A stretch of 64,000 nt of DNA, from contig NZ_CANLVF010000006.1 of NCBI RefSeq assembly GCF_947494555.1, forward strand, positions 227,374 through 291,373, read 5' to 3'. The notes below the pieces were generated by a model. That model had not been told where the DNA came from. It ran no database searches and was given only the letters and a program-made list of their open reading frames with translations. The position numbers and the translations under genes are program-made. The stretch comes from an uncultured Roseibium sp. (GTDB taxonomy: Bacteria; Pseudomonadota; Alphaproteobacteria; Rhizobiales; Stappiaceae). Positions 1 through 8,813 of the stretch are shown here, piece after piece (positions within the stretch are counted from its first letter, which is position 1; each line of letters opens with the position of its first letter).

Positions 1-57
1 GGACCCAATCGTCAAAACGCGCTGCAAACACAGCGCTCAAATCTCAAACCAACAGCC

Positions 58-549
58 CTATTCAGCCGCCTCAGCCATCCCAGCCATCTGGTCCGACGCC
101 GCCTTGATCGCCTTGACGATGTTGTGATAGCCCGTGCACCGGCAGATGTTGCCCTCAAGCTCGTCCCGGATCGTCGCCTCGTCCAGATTGCCCGCACCAT
201 GACGGTTGATCATGTCAACCGCGCTCATGATCATCCCGGGCGTGCAGAACCCGCACTGAAGACCGTGATGCTCCCGGAACGCCGCCTGAACTGGATGAAG
301 CGCATCCGCAGACCCGATCCCCTCAAGCGTCACAACATCAGACCCCGCCGCCTGTGCCGCCAGCATCGTACAGGCCTTAACCGCCTTCCCGTCAACATGA
401 ACAACACACGCACCGCACTGCGACGTGTCACAACCAACATGCGTCCCCGTCAATCCCCGAACATCACGGATCAGCGAGACAAGCAACGTCCGATCCTCAA
501 CATCACACGTCACAGACTTCCCGTTCAAAACCAACGATACCTTCGTCAT
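58..549 (-). CDS. (2Fe-2S)-binding small subunit of a molybdenum hydroxylase (CoxS-like)
   Basis: This 163-residue protein is the iron-sulfur subunit of a xanthine dehydrogenase/CO dehydrogenase-type enzyme and passes electrons from the molybdenum cofactor subunit to FAD. Residues C40, C45, C48 and C60 form the plant-ferredoxin-type cluster (motif CDTSQCGAC), and C99, C102, C136 and C138 form the second cluster (CGFCTPG and CRCTG). Length is normal for the family. The ATG at 549 follows a GGGAG site. The catalytic and FAD subunits would lie beyond the left edge, so the substrate cannot be decided; CO dehydrogenase is only one option. Confidence 0.93.
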   Translation of the reverse strand: MTKVSLVLNGKSVTCDVEDRTLLVSLIRDVRGLTGTHVGCDTSQCGACVVHVDGKAVKACTMLAAQAAGSDVVTLEGIGSADALHPVQAAFREHHGLQCGFCTPGMIMSAVDMINRHGAGNLDEATIRDELEGNICRCTGYHNIVKAIKAASDQMAGMAEAAE

Positions 550-681
550 AAATCAATCTCCCTCGGGCAATTTCCAGGGCCATGCTCCCATGGCCTGAAA
601 CGACATTTCCCGGCCTTCTACCGGTGTTCTTCTATGTGAACCGGACGGACTGAAATCCGCGATCCAGATGCGCGTCCCCTT

Positions 682-1365
682 TTAAAAGAGAACCGCAAAG
701 ACGATGACGACAACCCCAAGAGCCACCAGACCCCAGACGAGCGGACCGCCAAAGACCTTTTCATCCCTGGTTGCCTGCTGGCCGGCGTTTTCGCTGTCCG
801 GCGGCCTGGTCGAGGTGGCGGATGGCATCTCTGGAGCAGCCGCAACAACCGGTTCCGGTGTGGCGGAAGTTTCAAGCGGGGCCACCTCAGGTGCAGCCGG
901 TTCTGCCGATGCTGCCGATCCCGACTGATCGGCAACCGTCTCGGAAAATTTCGTGAAGAAATCCTCGGCCATTTTCTTGGCCGTGGAGTCGATCAGCCGG
1001 CTGCCGAGTTGCGCAAGTTTGCCGCCGACCTGGGCCTTCGCCTCGTATTCCAGCAGCGTTCCGCCTTCTGCTTCTGTCAGCTTGATATCGGCGCCACCCT
1101 TGGCGAAGCCGGCAACGCCACCCTTGCCTTCACCGGTTATGGTGTAGCTTTCCGGAGGGTTGATGTTTTCAAGTGTGACAGCACCTTTGAACTTCGCCTT
1201 GACCGGCCCGATCTTCGTGGTCACCTGCGCGTTCATCTCGTTGTCGGAGGTCTTTTCCAGACTTTCGCAGCCGGGAATGCAGGCCTTGAGAACTTCCGGA
1301 TCATTCAGTGCGCGCCACACTGCCTCCCGCCCGGCCGGTATCACCTGGCTGCCCGACATATCCAT
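682..1365 (-). CDS. CoxG-family SRPBCC protein with C-terminal membrane anchor
   Basis: This 227-residue protein has an N-terminal CoxG/SRPBCC lipid-binding fold (about residues 1-150, opening with MDMSGSQVIPAGREAVW), a proline/alanine-rich linker, and one hydrophobic segment at about 205-226 that should anchor it to the membrane. CoxG homologues recruit or mature molybdenum hydroxylases at the inner membrane. The start follows GGGAGG at ideal distance. It lies upstream of the (2Fe-2S) subunit on the same strand, 132 bases away, so one operon is likely. Confidence 0.88.
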   Translation of the reverse strand: MDMSGSQVIPAGREAVWRALNDPEVLKACIPGCESLEKTSDNEMNAQVTTKIGPVKAKFKGAVTLENINPPESYTITGEGKGGVAGFAKGGADIKLTEAEGGTLLEYEAKAQVGGKLAQLGSRLIDSTAKKMAEDFFTKFSETVADQSGSAASAEPAAPEVAPLETSATPEPVVAAAPEMPSATSTRPPDSENAGQQATRDEKVFGGPLVWGLVALGVVVIVFAVLF

Positions 1366-1430
1366 AGTGTCCTCCCACCGGAATATTTCAAAAGTCGTTG
1401 ATCTTTAGAAAAGAACAGAGCAGGGCAGCT

Positions 1431-1441
1431 GTACACTGTAC
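1431..1441. promoter_or_regulatory. Small inverted repeat GTACA-C-TGTAC in the divergent coxG/FIST promoter region
   Basis: The perfect 11-base inverted repeat GTACACTGTAC lies in the 186-base gap between the divergent CoxG-like and FIST genes. It could be an operator or chance; nothing else in the gap supports a specific regulator. Confidence 0.25.
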
Positions 1442-1551
1442 TTTAGGCCGGGTTGCGGTCCGCTTTACAAGGTTCAGGTTCGAGAGCTACAAATTGGGTT
1501 CGGCATCTGACATCCCGGAAAAAACGGGAGCCTGATGCCCGGGAGGAGAGA

Positions 1552-2748
1552 TTGAGCCCAAGATCAGGGACGCGGCACGAGTGCGGCGTGGTGGTTCTGA
1601 CGACCAACCAGCCGGATGACCACTCATTCTGGGTTGATATCGGTACGGCTGCCCGATCCGGGCAGTTTGCCCTCGGTCTTTTGTTTTTTTCGCAAGACTG
1701 CTTCCCACCCGAGCTGATCAGAAACCGGATGTCGGAGCATGCCCCGGGCCTTGTTTATGCCGCCTGTTCGACGGCAGGCGAGATCGGCGGTCCGCAAAGC
1801 GATACCGGTCAATGTCTTGCCGTTCTCTTTCCAAAAGACAACTTCTTTGCAACGACGGTTCGCATAGACGGGATCCGTTCGATCGGATTCGATCGTATCG
1901 TCGCACAAGTGAAGGAAGCCCGGCAGACCTTCGAGCGTGCCAGCAATGGTTTTGGGCAAGACGCTGATCAAGGCGAAATTTTCGCGGTCTGCCTCATCGA
2001 TGGCATGTCCGTTGTCGAAGAAATGGTCACGGCAGCCCTGCACTGGGCGCTGGAGGACATCCCTCTGCTTGGTGGCTCGGCGGGCGACAGCATGCGGTTT
2101 ACACGAACGTCGCTCATTCACAATGGTGACATCGGGGACAATTGCGCCATTGTGCTGTTTTTCAGAAGCGCCGTGCCCTTCAAGATTTTCAAGACAGACA
2201 ACTTCGTGCCGACAGAGCGCAAGCTGGTGGTGACGCGCTCAGACCCGGAACGCCGCATCATCTATGAATTCAATGCGACCGAGGCCGCGACGGAATATGC
2301 CCGGGCCGTCGGCATCGACCCGGCAAGCCTGTCGCCGATGAGCTTTGCCTCTCATCCGCTGGTCGTGCGTGTCGGCGGCGAGTATTATTGCCGCTCCGTC
2401 CAGAAGATGAATCCGGACGGCTCGCTCTCGTTCTTTTGTGCCATCGATGATGGAATTGTTCTGACAGTCGCGGAACCGACCGGGATGACACGGTCAACCA
2501 ACGAAGCTTTCGAGAGTGTCGTGAGGGAAATCGGGGATGTCGATTTCGTGCTGGGTTTCGACTGCGTTCTTCGCAGGATCGACGCCCAGAACCGGCAGGC
2601 GACACAGCGCATTCAGAAAATCTATCAGAAATACAATGTCGTCGGCTTCAACACCTACGGCGAACAATATCTGTCCATGCACCTTAACCAGACCTTCACG
2701 GGAATAGCCTTTGCGCGGCCTGCACAGAACACCGGAGAGCGAGCATGA
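1552..2748 (+). CDS. FIST-domain sensor protein, NosP-like
   Basis: The protein (398 residues from the chosen start) carries FIST_N and FIST_C domains, the architecture of the haem-binding nitric oxide sensor NosP of Pseudomonas. It has no signal peptide and no membrane segment, so it is cytoplasmic. The best start is a TTG at 1552 behind GGGAGGAGAG (1541-1550); in-frame GTG codons at 1588 and 1591 are alternatives. Its stop overlaps the start of the histidine kinase gene (ATGA), which implies translational coupling and fits NosP acting as the sensory partner of a NahK-type kinase. Haem or NO binding is inferred from the family and context only. Confidence 0.85.
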   Translation: MSPRSGTRHECGVVVLTTNQPDDHSFWVDIGTAARSGQFALGLLFFSQDCFPPELIRNRMSEHAPGLVYAACSTAGEIGGPQSDTGQCLAVLFPKDNFFATTVRIDGIRSIGFDRIVAQVKEARQTFERASNGFGQDADQGEIFAVCLIDGMSVVEEMVTAALHWALEDIPLLGGSAGDSMRFTRTSLIHNGDIGDNCAIVLFFRSAVPFKIFKTDNFVPTERKLVVTRSDPERRIIYEFNATEAATEYARAVGIDPASLSPMSFASHPLVVRVGGEYYCRSVQKMNPDGSLSFFCAIDDGIVLTVAEPTGMTRSTNEAFESVVREIGDVDFVLGFDCVLRRIDAQNRQATQRIQKIYQKYNVVGFNTYGEQYLSMHLNQTFTGIAFARPAQNTGERA

Positions 2749-4097
2749 GTCTGTCCGACATTGACGACGTCATCCGTCTGCAGAAAATCAATGCTGCGCT
2801 CGTGGACCGGGTCGAACAGGCCATGGATCAGCAGCGGAATGCGTTCTCCCTGTTCCAGACGGCAATCTCGCTGGAAGGCCAGGTCCGGCGGCGGACCGAC
2901 GAACTGACGTCGGCACTGCACCGTCTGGAAGAAACCAATATCGAGCTCGCCCGCCAAAAAGACATTTCCGAACGGGCCAATCGCTCGAAAACACAGTTTC
3001 TGGCCGCCGCCAGCCACGACATCCTGCAGCCGCTCAATGCAGCGCAACTGACCATCTCGTCTCTTTACGATCTGCAGGTTTCAGATCAGTCCCGCTCCAT
3101 GGTCAATCAGGTGGAACGCTCGCTCGACACCATGAACGAGCTGCTCCGCACGCTTCTGGACATTTCCAAACTGGACGCCGGGGTGACGACACCGCGGTTC
3201 GCCTCCGTGCCCATCCCGCCGATCCTGGCCAGCGTGCTTTCGGATCTGCGCCCGATTGCGCAAAAGAAAGGGCTGCGGCTGCGTGTCGCCGTCACGAACG
3301 ATTGTGTCTACACGGATCGCCTCATGCTCAGAAGGGCTCTTCAGAACCTGATCACCAACGCCATCCGGTATACAGATCGCGGCGGTGTCCTGATCGGGAC
3401 GCGCAGGCAGGGCGACAGCATTTCGATCGAAATCATCGACACAGGTGCGGGCATTCACGAGGACCAGCAGGAAAAGATCTTTGAGGAGTTTCATCGCGGG
3501 CCGCTGCCGCAGGGCGACGCGGACCACGGAACCGGCCTTGGCCTTGGACTTGCCATTGTGCGCAGGCTGATGACAGCTCTCAAGCACGAGGTCAGCGTCA
3601 GCTCGAAACCCGGAAAGGGAAGTGTCTTCCGTATTCGGGCAAAACGTGCCGATGCACCGCCATCTATTGCGACCACAGCTCCGGCTCCCACGCATACTAT
3701 CCCCTCCAACGCCAATCTCACCGGCAAGAAAATCCTCGTTATCGAGAATGATCCGGCTGTTTTGGAGGCCATGGCCGGTCTGCTGTCCAAATGGGGCTGC
3801 TACTACAGAATTGCGCGATCGACACCTCAGGCACTGGAAGCACTGGACAACAACAACTGGTTGCCCGACCTGATCATCGCCGACCATCATCTGGATTTCG
3901 GGCATCTGGGAACGGACACGCTGGAACGTCTGTTCAGCGTGCTGCCTGTCCGGGTTCCGGCCATTCTGGCAACGGCCGATGCCTCCCAGGGCCTTGCGGA
4001 ACATGCCAAGGCACTCGGCGTGGAGCATCTGCCCAAACCGGTAAAGCCCGCACAATTGCGAGCTTTGGCAACTCATCTCATCAATTCCGGCAAATGA
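2745..4097 (+). CDS. Hybrid sensor histidine kinase (NahK/ErcS'-like)
   Basis: This 450-residue cytoplasmic kinase has an N-terminal coiled coil (about 10-80), a HisKA domain with phospho-acceptor H91 (ASHDILQPLNA), an HATPase_c domain with N205, the DTGAG box at about 232 and GTGLGLGLAI at about 262, and a C-terminal receiver domain (about 327-450) with phospho-acceptor D380 in IIADHHL. It lacks its own sensory domain, as do NahK-type kinases that take their signal from a FIST partner; here that gene overlaps by four bases upstream. In Pseudomonas the equivalent kinase sits in the ethanol oxidation (exa) locus, as it does here. Confidence 0.9.
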   Translation: MSLSDIDDVIRLQKINAALVDRVEQAMDQQRNAFSLFQTAISLEGQVRRRTDELTSALHRLEETNIELARQKDISERANRSKTQFLAAASHDILQPLNAAQLTISSLYDLQVSDQSRSMVNQVERSLDTMNELLRTLLDISKLDAGVTTPRFASVPIPPILASVLSDLRPIAQKKGLRLRVAVTNDCVYTDRLMLRRALQNLITNAIRYTDRGGVLIGTRRQGDSISIEIIDTGAGIHEDQQEKIFEEFHRGPLPQGDADHGTGLGLGLAIVRRLMTALKHEVSVSSKPGKGSVFRIRAKRADAPPSIATTAPAPTHTIPSNANLTGKKILVIENDPAVLEAMAGLLSKWGCYYRIARSTPQALEALDNNNWLPDLIIADHHLDFGHLGTDTLERLFSVLPVRVPAILATADASQGLAEHAKALGVEHLPKPVKPAQLRALATHLINSGK

Positions 4098-4116
4098 ACA
4101 ACAGCGCCCGGCAAGG

Positions 4117-4845
4117 CTAGTTGTGGTGCCGCAGCGGCCTGAAACCGGGATTGGCAGATGCCGCGGTATCAAATGGGTCCGTCGTCCCGAGGGCCTCGAG
4201 TTTCTTGACTTCAATCACAGCCTGCGTGCGGCTCGAGACGCACAGTTTTCTGAGAATTTCAGAAACGTGGGCTTTCACCGTGGTTTCGCCAACCTGCAGC
4301 TCATAGGCGATCTGCTTGTTCAAAAGCCCGCTGCAGATCATCTGCAGAACCCGGATCTGCTGCGGCGTCAGGCTCGACAGGCGCTCGATCATCTTCCGGG
4401 TCTGGTCGTCAAGCGGCTCATCTTCGGCATCGGTGTAGTTTTCGGGCAAATAGGTCGCCCCGTTCATGACCTGCTGAATGGCCTCTGCCAGCGTCGTTTT
4501 TTTCGATGATTTGGGAATAAACCCCGCCGCACCATAAGCCATCACCTGCGCGATTATCGGCGGGTCTTCGGCACCTGAGACGACGACAACGGGCAGCCTT
4601 GGATAATGGGTTCTCAAATGCAAGAGCCCGTCCATCCCTTTCACACCGGGTATGGAGAGGTCCAGTAGGGCAAGATCGAACCCTGAATCGTCATCCAGCA
4701 ATTCGCATGCGTCGTCGAGCGAAGCCGCATCAAGGGTATCTGAATTCGGGTAGGCCAGTTCCACTGCACTGTGAAGCGCTTCCCGAAACAGAGGATGGTC
4801 GTCTATGATCAGGAATTTGGTCGCGCCGTCTGCCTCGATTGACAT
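4117..4845 (-). CDS. LuxR/NarL-family response regulator (AgmR/ErbR-like)
   Basis: This 242-residue protein has an N-terminal receiver domain with D16/D17, phospho-acceptor D62 (LALLDLSIPG) and K112, and a C-terminal LuxR-type helix-turn-helix at about 160-218. It ends convergently with the hybrid kinase and lies downstream of the quinoprotein dehydrogenase gene on the same strand, 120 bases away beyond a strong hairpin. Regulators of this type (AgmR/ErbR, ExaE, PedR) control PQQ alcohol dehydrogenases, so the natural target is the neighbouring dehydrogenase promoter. The assignment to AgmR/ErbR rests on context. Confidence 0.9.
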   Translation of the reverse strand: MSIEADGATKFLIIDDHPLFREALHSAVELAYPNSDTLDAASLDDACELLDDDSGFDLALLDLSIPGVKGMDGLLHLRTHYPRLPVVVVSGAEDPPIIAQVMAYGAAGFIPKSSKKTTLAEAIQQVMNGATYLPENYTDAEDEPLDDQTRKMIERLSSLTPQQIRVLQMICSGLLNKQIAYELQVGETTVKAHVSEILRKLCVSSRTQAVIEVKKLEALGTTDPFDTAASANPGFRPLRHHN

Positions 4846-4919
4846 GATCCCTTGCCTTCCGGTTTCGGACGATGGGTACCGACAGGTTCTTGCGTGCGAT
4901 TGTTTCGCATCGAAGACGG

Positions 4920-4952
4920 GACGCTTCCGGCAGACAGGCCGCCGGAAGCGTC
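4920..4952 (-). terminator. Strong stem-loop downstream of the quinoprotein dehydrogenase gene
   Basis: GACGCTTCCGGC and GCCGGAAGCGTC form a perfect 12-bp stem with a 9-base loop, 13 bases past the dehydrogenase stop codon. No long U tract follows, so it may act as a terminator or as a 3' stabiliser separating the dehydrogenase from the response regulator gene. Confidence 0.7.
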
Positions 4953-4965
4953 GAACCGTTCCGTC

Positions 4966-6729
4966 TTAGTTCGATGATGCCAGCTGCTTGGGCAGCTTGA
5001 ACACCCAGATTGAACCACCCTGGTTCAGATAGTTCACCTTCTTGGCGACCTCACCGCCCCAAAGCGGAACCGCACCACCCCAGCCGGACGCAACCGCGAT
5101 ATACTGCTCGCCATCCATGTCCCAGGTGATCGGCTGGCCGACGATACCGGAGCCGGTCTGGAAGGACCAGAGTTCTTCGCCGGTATCCGCGTCAAAGGCC
5201 TTGAACTGCCCTTCGGGCATACCGGTAAATACGAGGCCACCCGCCGTGGTCATCACACCGCCCCACAAGGGTGCGTTGTTCTTGTGTTCCCATTTGATCT
5301 CACCGGTGTTCGGGTCAATTGCCTTCAAAGAGCCGATGTGGTCTTCGAAGATAGGTTTGATGGTGAAGCCGGACCCCAGGTAAGCTGCGCCTTTCTTGTA
5401 GGTGATCGGCTCGTTCCAGATATCCATGCCCCATTCGTTCGACGGAACGTAGAAGAGGCCCGTATCCGGATTGTGCGCCATCGGCATCCAGTTCTTGCCG
5501 CCCAGGAAAGACGGAACCGCGAAGACGACTTCACCCTTCTTGCCGTCGGCAGCCTTGCTCGGGTCGCCGGGCCGATTGTTTTCAACGAATTTCGGGCGGC
5601 CATCCTCACCGATGCCTTCTGCCCAGGTGATCTGCTTGACGAACGGCCAGGCGTTGACGAAGGCACCGTCATCACGGTTCAGGATGTAGAAGAAGCCGTT
5701 CCGGTCGGCAGTCGCGTAGCGTTTGTTTCCGCTCGCATCGACGAAGGGAATGACTTCGTTGACACCGTCAAAGTCCCAGCCTTCGCGGGGCGTGGTCTGG
5801 TAGTGCCATTTGATTTCACCATTTTCCGGATTGATGCCAATGCGCGAGGCTGCGTAGAGGTTGTCACCTTCGGTTCCGGTCGGATTGCCGGCGGAACGAA
5901 GCCAGCTGTTCCAGGGTGCCGGGTTGCCTGCGCCGAACACCAGTGTGTTGGTGTCCTGGTCATAGGTGCCGCCGAGCCACGTCGCGCCGCCGCCTGTCTT
6001 CCACATGTCACCGGGCCAGGTCGCGTTGAGCGTGCCGGTCATGGTGCTTTCTTCGCCCTTGAAGGTGCCCATATGGCCTTCGATGACGGGACGGGTCCAG
6101 ACCAGTTCGCCGGTTTCCGCGTCGCGGGCCTGCACCTCACCGATGATGCCGAATTCACCACCGGAATTGCCGGTCACGATGAGCCCGTTCACAATCACCG
6201 GGGCAGCCGTATAGGAGTAGCCTGCCTTGTAGTCGGCAATTTTCTTGCGCCAGACCACATCGCCGGTCTTCAGATCCAGTGCCACGATCCGCGCATCGAG
6301 CGTTCCGAAGAAAATCTTGTCTCCATAGATGGCCGCGCCGCGGTTTACCACGTCACAGCAAGGCAGAATGCCTTCGGGAAGACGCGCGTCATATTGCCAG
6401 ATTTCCTCGCCGGTCTTCAGGTCAATCGCGTAAAGGCGCGAATAGGACCCGGTGATGTACATGACCCCATCGTAAATCAGCGGCTGGGTCTCCTGACCGC
6501 GCTGTTTTTCACCCCCCAGTGAAAACGCCCAGGCAGGAACCACGTTTTGAACGTTGTCCTTGTTGATGATCTTCAGGGGTGAATACCGTTGCTGATCCCG
6601 GCCCATGCCGTTGGTCAGAACGCTATCAGTCGTCGCCTGATCGTTTGCCAGGTCCTCTTCCGTCACATCGGCGTGCGCTCCGGTCATCGCAAGTGCGCTG
6701 ACCGCTGCCATAGCGAAAAACTTCCTCAT
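4966..6729 (-). CDS. PQQ-dependent methanol/ethanol-family alcohol dehydrogenase with lanthanide-type active site
   Basis: This periplasmic quinoprotein oxidises alcohols and passes electrons to a cytochrome c. From the ATG at 6729 (GGGAGGAG upstream) it has 587 residues with a signal peptide ending at about A20. It contains repeated beta-propeller blades, the adjacent-cysteine disulfide C124-C125, W251 in the GGATW segment, metal ligands E192 and N274, and catalytic D319 in REGWDFDGVNE. D321, two residues after the catalytic Asp, is the extra carboxylate found in lanthanide-dependent XoxF/PedH enzymes; calcium enzymes have Ala or Ser there. There is no C-terminal haem domain, so a separate cytochrome is needed, and PedF is nearby. 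Substrate (methanol versus longer or aromatic alcohols) cannot be read from sequence. Confidence 0.95.
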   Translation of the reverse strand: MRKFFAMAAVSALAMTGAHADVTEEDLANDQATTDSVLTNGMGRDQQRYSPLKIINKDNVQNVVPAWAFSLGGEKQRGQETQPLIYDGVMYITGSYSRLYAIDLKTGEEIWQYDARLPEGILPCCDVVNRGAAIYGDKIFFGTLDARIVALDLKTGDVVWRKKIADYKAGYSYTAAPVIVNGLIVTGNSGGEFGIIGEVQARDAETGELVWTRPVIEGHMGTFKGEESTMTGTLNATWPGDMWKTGGGATWLGGTYDQDTNTLVFGAGNPAPWNSWLRSAGNPTGTEGDNLYAASRIGINPENGEIKWHYQTTPREGWDFDGVNEVIPFVDASGNKRYATADRNGFFYILNRDDGAFVNAWPFVKQITWAEGIGEDGRPKFVENNRPGDPSKAADGKKGEVVFAVPSFLGGKNWMPMAHNPDTGLFYVPSNEWGMDIWNEPITYKKGAAYLGSGFTIKPIFEDHIGSLKAIDPNTGEIKWEHKNNAPLWGGVMTTAGGLVFTGMPEGQFKAFDADTGEELWSFQTGSGIVGQPITWDMDGEQYIAVASGWGGAVPLWGGEVAKKVNYLNQGGSIWVFKLPKQLASSN

Positions 6730-7078
6730 CCTGTCTCCTCCCAGGTTCAGTTCGGACAGAGCGACGTGTTCTGAAACCGCATGAACACACGAAGCCACCG
6801 CCTCCCTCATTTTTAAGTCTAGTGGAAACACCCAATCGCGAGAATTGCACCATAGTGCACCTTTCAAACGCCGGAATTCTGCGAATCCGGACCTGTGCAT
6901 TGCAACAAATTCATTCTTTCGCGCCGCGGCGGCAAAGAAGGTAAATCCCAGATCGACACTGCGCTCTTGCAGCCCGTGACCTGACCATTGCAAACCGGGA
7001 AGCCTTGCCGACCGAAAGTCCAATTCATTGCGGTTTCACGACTGCTAAGCTGAAGCGAAAATCCAATGGGAGGAAATC
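6730..7078. promoter_or_regulatory. Divergent promoter region of the dehydrogenase and ABC transporter operons, with inverted repeat TGCAC-N4-GTGCA
   Basis: This 349-base gap separates the divergent dehydrogenase and substrate-binding protein genes. At 6846-6859 it holds TGCAC-CATA-GTGCA, a perfect 5+5 inverted repeat about 117 bases before the dehydrogenase start. It is a candidate site for the nearby response regulator. I see no convincing extra gene here, though an open frame continues upstream of the dehydrogenase start without signal-peptide logic. Confidence 0.45.
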
Positions 7079-8056
7079 ATGCATCGGCTCATCAAACTGC
7101 TTCTTGTTAGCTTTTCTTGCCTGATGCTCGCCACCGCCGCGTACGCGCAAGAGACGCCCGTCCTGAAGGCCGCTGTCCTCAAGGTCGGGACCGTCAACTG
7201 GGAACTCGATACCATCAAACACAATGGCCTGGATATCGAAAACGGGTTCAAGCTCGAAGTCATGGGACTTGCCGGCAATCCCGCGACCCGTATCGCGTTC
7301 CAGGGGGGCGAAGCAGATATCGTCGTTGCAGACTGGCTGTGGGTCGCCCGCCAGCGCGCTGACGGGCACGACTATGTGTTTGTGCCCTATTCCAAATCCG
7401 TAGGCGGCCTGATGGTTCCAAACGATAGCAAAGCCCAGAGCCTGAAGGATCTGGCCGGTCAGAAGATCGGCATTGCCGGTGGCCCGGTCGACAAAAGCTG
7501 GCTTATTCTGAGAGCCTACGCAGAACAGGAATACGGGATTGATCTCGCCGCGGAAACGCAACAGGTGTTCGGCGCCCCGCCGCTGATTTTCAAGAATGCG
7601 CTCTCCGGTGAAACAGACGGTGCCATCAACTTCTGGCATTTCGCAGCCAAAATGAAAGCAAAGGGAATGCGCGAGCTGATCTCAGTTGCTGATGCCGCGA
7701 AGGCACTCGGTCTCGATCCCGAAACGCCGCTTCTCGGGTATGTCTTTCACGGCGAAATGCTCGAAGAACAGCCGGATCTGGTGCGCGGCTTCATGGCTGC
7801 ATCGAGAGGTGCCAAAACCATTCTGGCAGATAATCCCGAAGCCTTCGACAGGATCAGACCAATGATGCGGGCAAAGAGCGATGCCGATTTCGAAGCCCTG
7901 AAGGCAGGCTTCATCGCCGGCATCCCGGCACCTGGACCGGTCGATGAAGAACAGGCCGAGCTGATGCTGGAGGTCATGGCCCGGCTCGGCGGTGAAAAAC
8001 TCGTCGGATCCGCAACAAAACTGCCGGAGGGTGTGTTTGTCGTTCCGGAAGGCTGA
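7079..8056 (+). CDS. NitT/TauT-family ABC transporter substrate-binding protein
   Basis: This 325-residue periplasmic protein has a signal peptide ending at about residue 24 (AAYAQ) and an SsuA/THI5-like type II binding fold, with segments such as FQGGEADIVVADW and DLAGQKIGIAGGPVDKSW. The start follows GGGAGGAAATC. It is the first gene of a three-gene ABC operon with a permease and an ATPase, divergent from the alcohol dehydrogenase. Such transporters also occur beside other exa/ped loci. The ligand is unknown; an alcohol-pathway acid or cofactor-related compound would be a guess. Confidence 0.87.
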   Translation: MHRLIKLLLVSFSCLMLATAAYAQETPVLKAAVLKVGTVNWELDTIKHNGLDIENGFKLEVMGLAGNPATRIAFQGGEADIVVADWLWVARQRADGHDYVFVPYSKSVGGLMVPNDSKAQSLKDLAGQKIGIAGGPVDKSWLILRAYAEQEYGIDLAAETQQVFGAPPLIFKNALSGETDGAINFWHFAAKMKAKGMRELISVADAAKALGLDPETPLLGYVFHGEMLEEQPDLVRGFMAASRGAKTILADNPEAFDRIRPMMRAKSDADFEALKAGFIAGIPAPGPVDEEQAELMLEVMARLGGEKLVGSATKLPEGVFVVPEG

Positions 8057-8813
8057 TCCGAAACTTGCAGCTTCCGTCAGGACCCGGCTGATATCGCTGG
8101 GTCTGCTCATCCTGGGCTGGTCGGCATTCGCCGCGGCCCTGGCAGATCCTCAGACCCTTCCGTCGCCGCTCGAAATCGGCCGACTGACCTTCAACGAGCT
8201 CACCGGCGGGCCGCTGCTGTTTCACTTGAGCGTTACCCTTGGGCGTGTCCTCGCCGCCTTCATTCTCGCCATGGCCATCGGAACGGTTTTCGGTCTGCTG
8301 ATGGGCCGGAAGAAACCCTTCGACACGTGGCTCGATCCCTGGCTGCTGTTTTTTCTGAACCTGCCCGCTCTTGTAACCATCGTGCTTTGCTACCTCTGGA
8401 TCGGTCTGACGGAAGTCGCGGCAATCACCGCGGTCGCGATCAACAAGATCCCCATGGTGACGGTGCTCATACGCGAAGGTGCACGAACGTTCGATCCGTC
8501 CCTTGATGACATGTCCAGAATATTCCGCGTGACGCGCCTGACTCGGTTCCGGCACATCGTCGTTCCACAGCTGGCGCCTTTCTTCGCGGCAAGTGCCCGA
8601 ACTGGCATAGCCCTGATCTGGAAGATCGTTCTTGTGGTCGAGTTTCTGGGCCGATCAAACGGCGTCGGCTTTCAGATCCACCTTTATTTCCAACTCTTCG
8701 ATGTCGCGATGGTGCTGACCTACGCCCTGTCGTTCATCGTCGTGATGCTGACGATCGAATTCACCATTCTTCAGCCGTGGGAGCGCCGCGCAAGCCGGTG
8801 GCGCCGGGCATGA
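8037..8813 (+). CDS. ABC transporter permease (SsuC/TauC type)
   Basis: This integral membrane protein (258 residues) has about six hydrophobic helices and the BPD_transp_1 signature region near DDMSRIFRVTRLTRFRHIVVPQ that docks the ATPase. The preferred start is TTG at 8037, six bases after GGAGGG at 8026-8031; it overlaps the end of the binding protein gene. A GTG at 8031 lies too close to the ribosome site. The stop overlaps the ATPase start (ATGA). It forms the channel of the NitT/TauT-type importer. Confidence 0.87.
   Translation: MSFRKADPKLAASVRTRLISLGLLILGWSAFAAALADPQTLPSPLEIGRLTFNELTGGPLLFHLSVTLGRVLAAFILAMAIGTVFGLLMGRKKPFDTWLDPWLLFFLNLPALVTIVLCYLWIGLTEVAAITAVAINKIPMVTVLIREGARTFDPSLDDMSRIFRVTRLTRFRHIVVPQLAPFFAASARTGIALIWKIVLVVEFLGRSNGVGFQIHLYFQLFDVAMVLTYALSFIVVMLTIEFTILQPWERRASRWRRA

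Noticed and set aside
58..1365. Aerobic CO dehydrogenase operon
   Set aside because: Only the iron-sulfur subunit and a CoxG-like protein are visible; the large subunit that decides the substrate is outside the window.
3081..4214. Open frame of about 377 codons on the minus strand opposite the hybrid kinase
   Set aside because: The plus-strand kinase has clear HisKA, HATPase and receiver motifs; the antisense frame is a high-GC shadow.
5284..6522. Long open frame on the plus strand opposite the alcohol dehydrogenase gene
   Set aside because: It mirrors the codon structure of the quinoprotein gene, has no ribosome site and no recognisable domain.
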